Positions 13,729 to 14,871 of a stretch of 14,871 nucleotides of DNA are shown one piece after another (the stretch's first letter is position 1; each line of letters begins with the position of its first letter). Source of the DNA: Candidatus Heimdallarchaeota archaeon. Lineage in GTDB: Archaea; Asgardarchaeota; Heimdallarchaeia; Heimdallarchaeales; Kariarchaeaceae. Both the position numbers and the translations under genes were made by a program. A model generated the notes under the pieces. The model saw nothing but the letters and a program-made list of their open reading frames with translations. It ran no database searches and was not told the DNA's origin. Where the stretch lies: the NCBI GenBank assembly GCA_029882335.1, contig JAOUKW010000061.1, positions 1 through 14,871 of the forward strand, written 5' to 3'.

Positions 13729-14795
13729 TATCGAATAGAATCGATTCCCATACCATTGGATAAAATTTCATTGTATATCGTGGATTTATAAATCTCATAA
13801 CAGTCACAAGCTAATTTATTTAGTATTCCTACATCTTGAGTTGCAGAGAATTCCTTCAATGCCTCTTTGAAAATAGGATTACATTCTTTACAATTACTTG
13901 GACCTCTTTCGCTTCCTGCTGCAACAGGATCACTGATTAATCTTACAGAAGATCCAAGAATTTCCTTTGCTTTCTTTGTTACAATTAATACCGACCACAA
14001 CCATGGTGGTTGATACTCACGATACTTAAACATAAAATCCATAAGTGTCATTTTACCAATGTATGCAGGATTGATTGAGACATGTTGGATCTGTACAGAC
14101 TTCATTGTCTCAATTGTACGAATTGCATCTTCTACTGAAGCGAGTTCCGAGAGAAAGATGGGTTTTAACAATACATATCCCTTAGTCTGAATTCCTAGTG
14201 TTCTCAAAATATTAACTGCACGTTTAAATTGATTTAATGTGTGACCTTTATTTATGCTTCTTTTATTAATTTCATCATCTGTGGTCTCTTGGCCGATAGC
14301 AACAATTAATTTTGAAGGTGGAATTATGTCAATGATACTGGTTAGTTGTTTGCGTGTTACAAACTCACAACGGGTCTCAATTGTTATTTCATCTACTAAT
14401 TCAGCAAATGTACGTAGTATATTGTCCCGTACTTCAATTGGAAGCTCCCATCGATCTAGAAATGATCCCGATGTATAGAATTTTACAGCAACAAATTTTT
14501 CTTTCCCTCCTTTTGCATTGAAAATATCCACACATCTCTGTGGTAGTGATTTAATTAAAGTTTCTGTTGGTTGTAATGGATTGTCCATGGGTAATGTACA
14601 CATTGAACATCCCCCATGTTTTGCCATAGCATATTTACAACCCTTCGTTGGCAGGATCATGGTTAATGCCAGCCCTCTCTTACCATCTTTCATAGGATAT
14701 TCATCAATCCAATTTATTATTTTATCATGATGTAATTTTCTTTCTTGATTTGATTTTACTCTTAATTCACCAATAAAACTTGTAAATGTGTCCAA
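13725..14795 (-). CDS. raSEA: Archaeosine synthase radical-SAM subunit (RaSEA)
   Basis: Radical-SAM enzyme that, with ArcS, forms archaeosine at position 15 of archaeal tRNA; ArcS attaches lysine to preQ0 and RaSEA cleaves it to leave the formamidine. The Elp3-like radical-SAM motif is C-x9-C-x2-C at residues 53, 63 and 66 (GCKYAMAKHGGCSMC). Further family features are VKFYTSGSFLD, TIETRCEFV, AIGQETTDDEINKRSINKG and a cysteine-rich C-terminus (NCKEC and ACDCYE). Length 356 is normal. Start is TTG at 14795-14793 with GGTGAT (revcomp of 14799-14804) 3 nt before it; the next in-frame ATG is residue 35 and would remove conserved sequence. The ribosome site overlaps the stop of another gene, so they are coupled. 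ArcS itself is not identified in the window, but the truncated upstream gene is a candidate. Confidence 0.93.
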   Translation of the reverse strand: MDTFTSFIGELRVKSNQERKLHHDKIINWIDEYPMKDGKRGLALTMILPTKGCKYAMAKHGGCSMCTLPMDNPLQPTETLIKSLPQRCVDIFNAKGGKEKFVAVKFYTSGSFLDRWELPIEVRDNILRTFAELVDEITIETRCEFVTRKQLTSIIDIIPPSKLIVAIGQETTDDEINKRSINKGHTLNQFKRAVNILRTLGIQTKGYVLLKPIFLSELASVEDAIRTIETMKSVQIQHVSINPAYIGKMTLMDFMFKYREYQPPWLWSVLIVTKKAKEILGSSVRLISDPVAAGSERGPSNCKECNPIFKEALKEFSATQDVGILNKLACDCYEIYKSTIYNEILSNGMGIDSIRY

Positions 14796-14799
14796 ATAA

Positions 14800-14871
14800 T
14801 CACCACTTATTTTTCTTTTTTATTTTCACTGCAATACCATAATTTACCTGATTCATACTTATACCACTAAT
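14800..14871 (-). CDS. 3' end of an upstream gene, cut by the window edge (possible PUA-domain protein)
   Basis: The last 23 codons of an open frame that runs in from the right edge and stops with TGA at 14802-14800. The visible residues include MNQVNYGIAVKIKKKNKW. The stop lies inside the GGTGAT ribosome site of RaSEA, an arrangement typical of neighbouring genes in one operon. The GIAVKIKK phrase resembles the C-terminal strand of PUA domains in archaeal tRNA-guanine transglycosylase and ArcS (GVAVKVR), and arcS is often next to the RaSEA gene, so ArcS is a reasonable guess. The fragment is too short to be sure it is coding at all. Confidence 0.4.
   Translation of the reverse strand: MSGISMNQVNYGIAVKIKKKNKW

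Noticed and set aside
1..14871. CRISPR array, insertion sequence, tRNA or rRNA genes
   Set aside because: Looked for direct-repeat arrays, transposase motifs and tRNA arms by eye; none found. A tRNA scan could still reveal something I missed.

Overview
The window is AT-rich and densely coded, and its core genes are archaeal: an aEF1B-type elongation factor, a RadA recombinase, archaeal-type HMG-CoA synthase with its thiolase and DUF35 partner, CDP-alcohol and decarboxylase enzymes for polar lipid head groups, and a radical-SAM archaeosine enzyme. Candidate TATA boxes about 25 bp upstream of start codons and GGTGAT-type ribosome sites also fit Archaea. Two unrelated loci encode folds that look like longin/roadblock domains. 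Such domains are abundant in Asgard archaea, so an AT-rich Asgard lineage (Heimdall- or Loki-like) is my best guess, but this is inference from gene content only.

Layout. (1) 1-1574, + strand: a multi-pass membrane protein with a cytosolic longin-like tail, probably cut at the window edge, then a membrane-tethered winged-helix protein. (2) 1820-4874, +: dnaK-dnaJ of bacterial type, without grpE, behind a promoter with an 18-bp palindrome. (3) 4878-6904, -: a two-gene operon (double longin-like protein, then a long helical protein with a possible N-terminal winged helix) with overlapping TTGA junction. (4) 7052-7489, +: an unrecognised 145-residue protein. (5) 7497-7956, -: a 59-residue four-CxxC zinc protein followed by elongation factor 1-beta. 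(6) 8104-9416, +: an A-type Fe-S carrier and RadA. (7) 9427-10829, -: archaetidylserine decarboxylase and synthase homologues. (8) 11050-13728, +: HMG-CoA synthase, thiolase, DUF35 zinc-ribbon protein (entry to the mevalonate pathway). (9) 13725-14871, -: RaSEA for archaeosine tRNA modification, preceded by the last 23 codons of another gene.

Regions 7 and 8 are divergently arranged around a 220-bp promoter region and together serve membrane lipid synthesis: isoprenoid carbon supply and serine/ethanolamine head groups. Region 2 is protein folding, regions 5 and 9 are translation/tRNA, region 6 is recombination plus Fe-S delivery. Regions 1 and 3 look like the lineage-specific part and may be signalling or membrane/cytoskeleton related; their function is not determined.

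Most notable points: the thiolase has glycine where the family carries its nucleophilic cysteine; the DnaK tail holds two 14-residue repeats identical in protein but differing at seven codons, all synonymously; the longin operon promoter has a perfect 9-bp inverted repeat bracketing its TATA box; and five of the minus-strand genes must start with TTG. I see no CRISPR array, insertion sequence, rRNA or tRNA gene. No gene-free stretch exceeds 300 bases.
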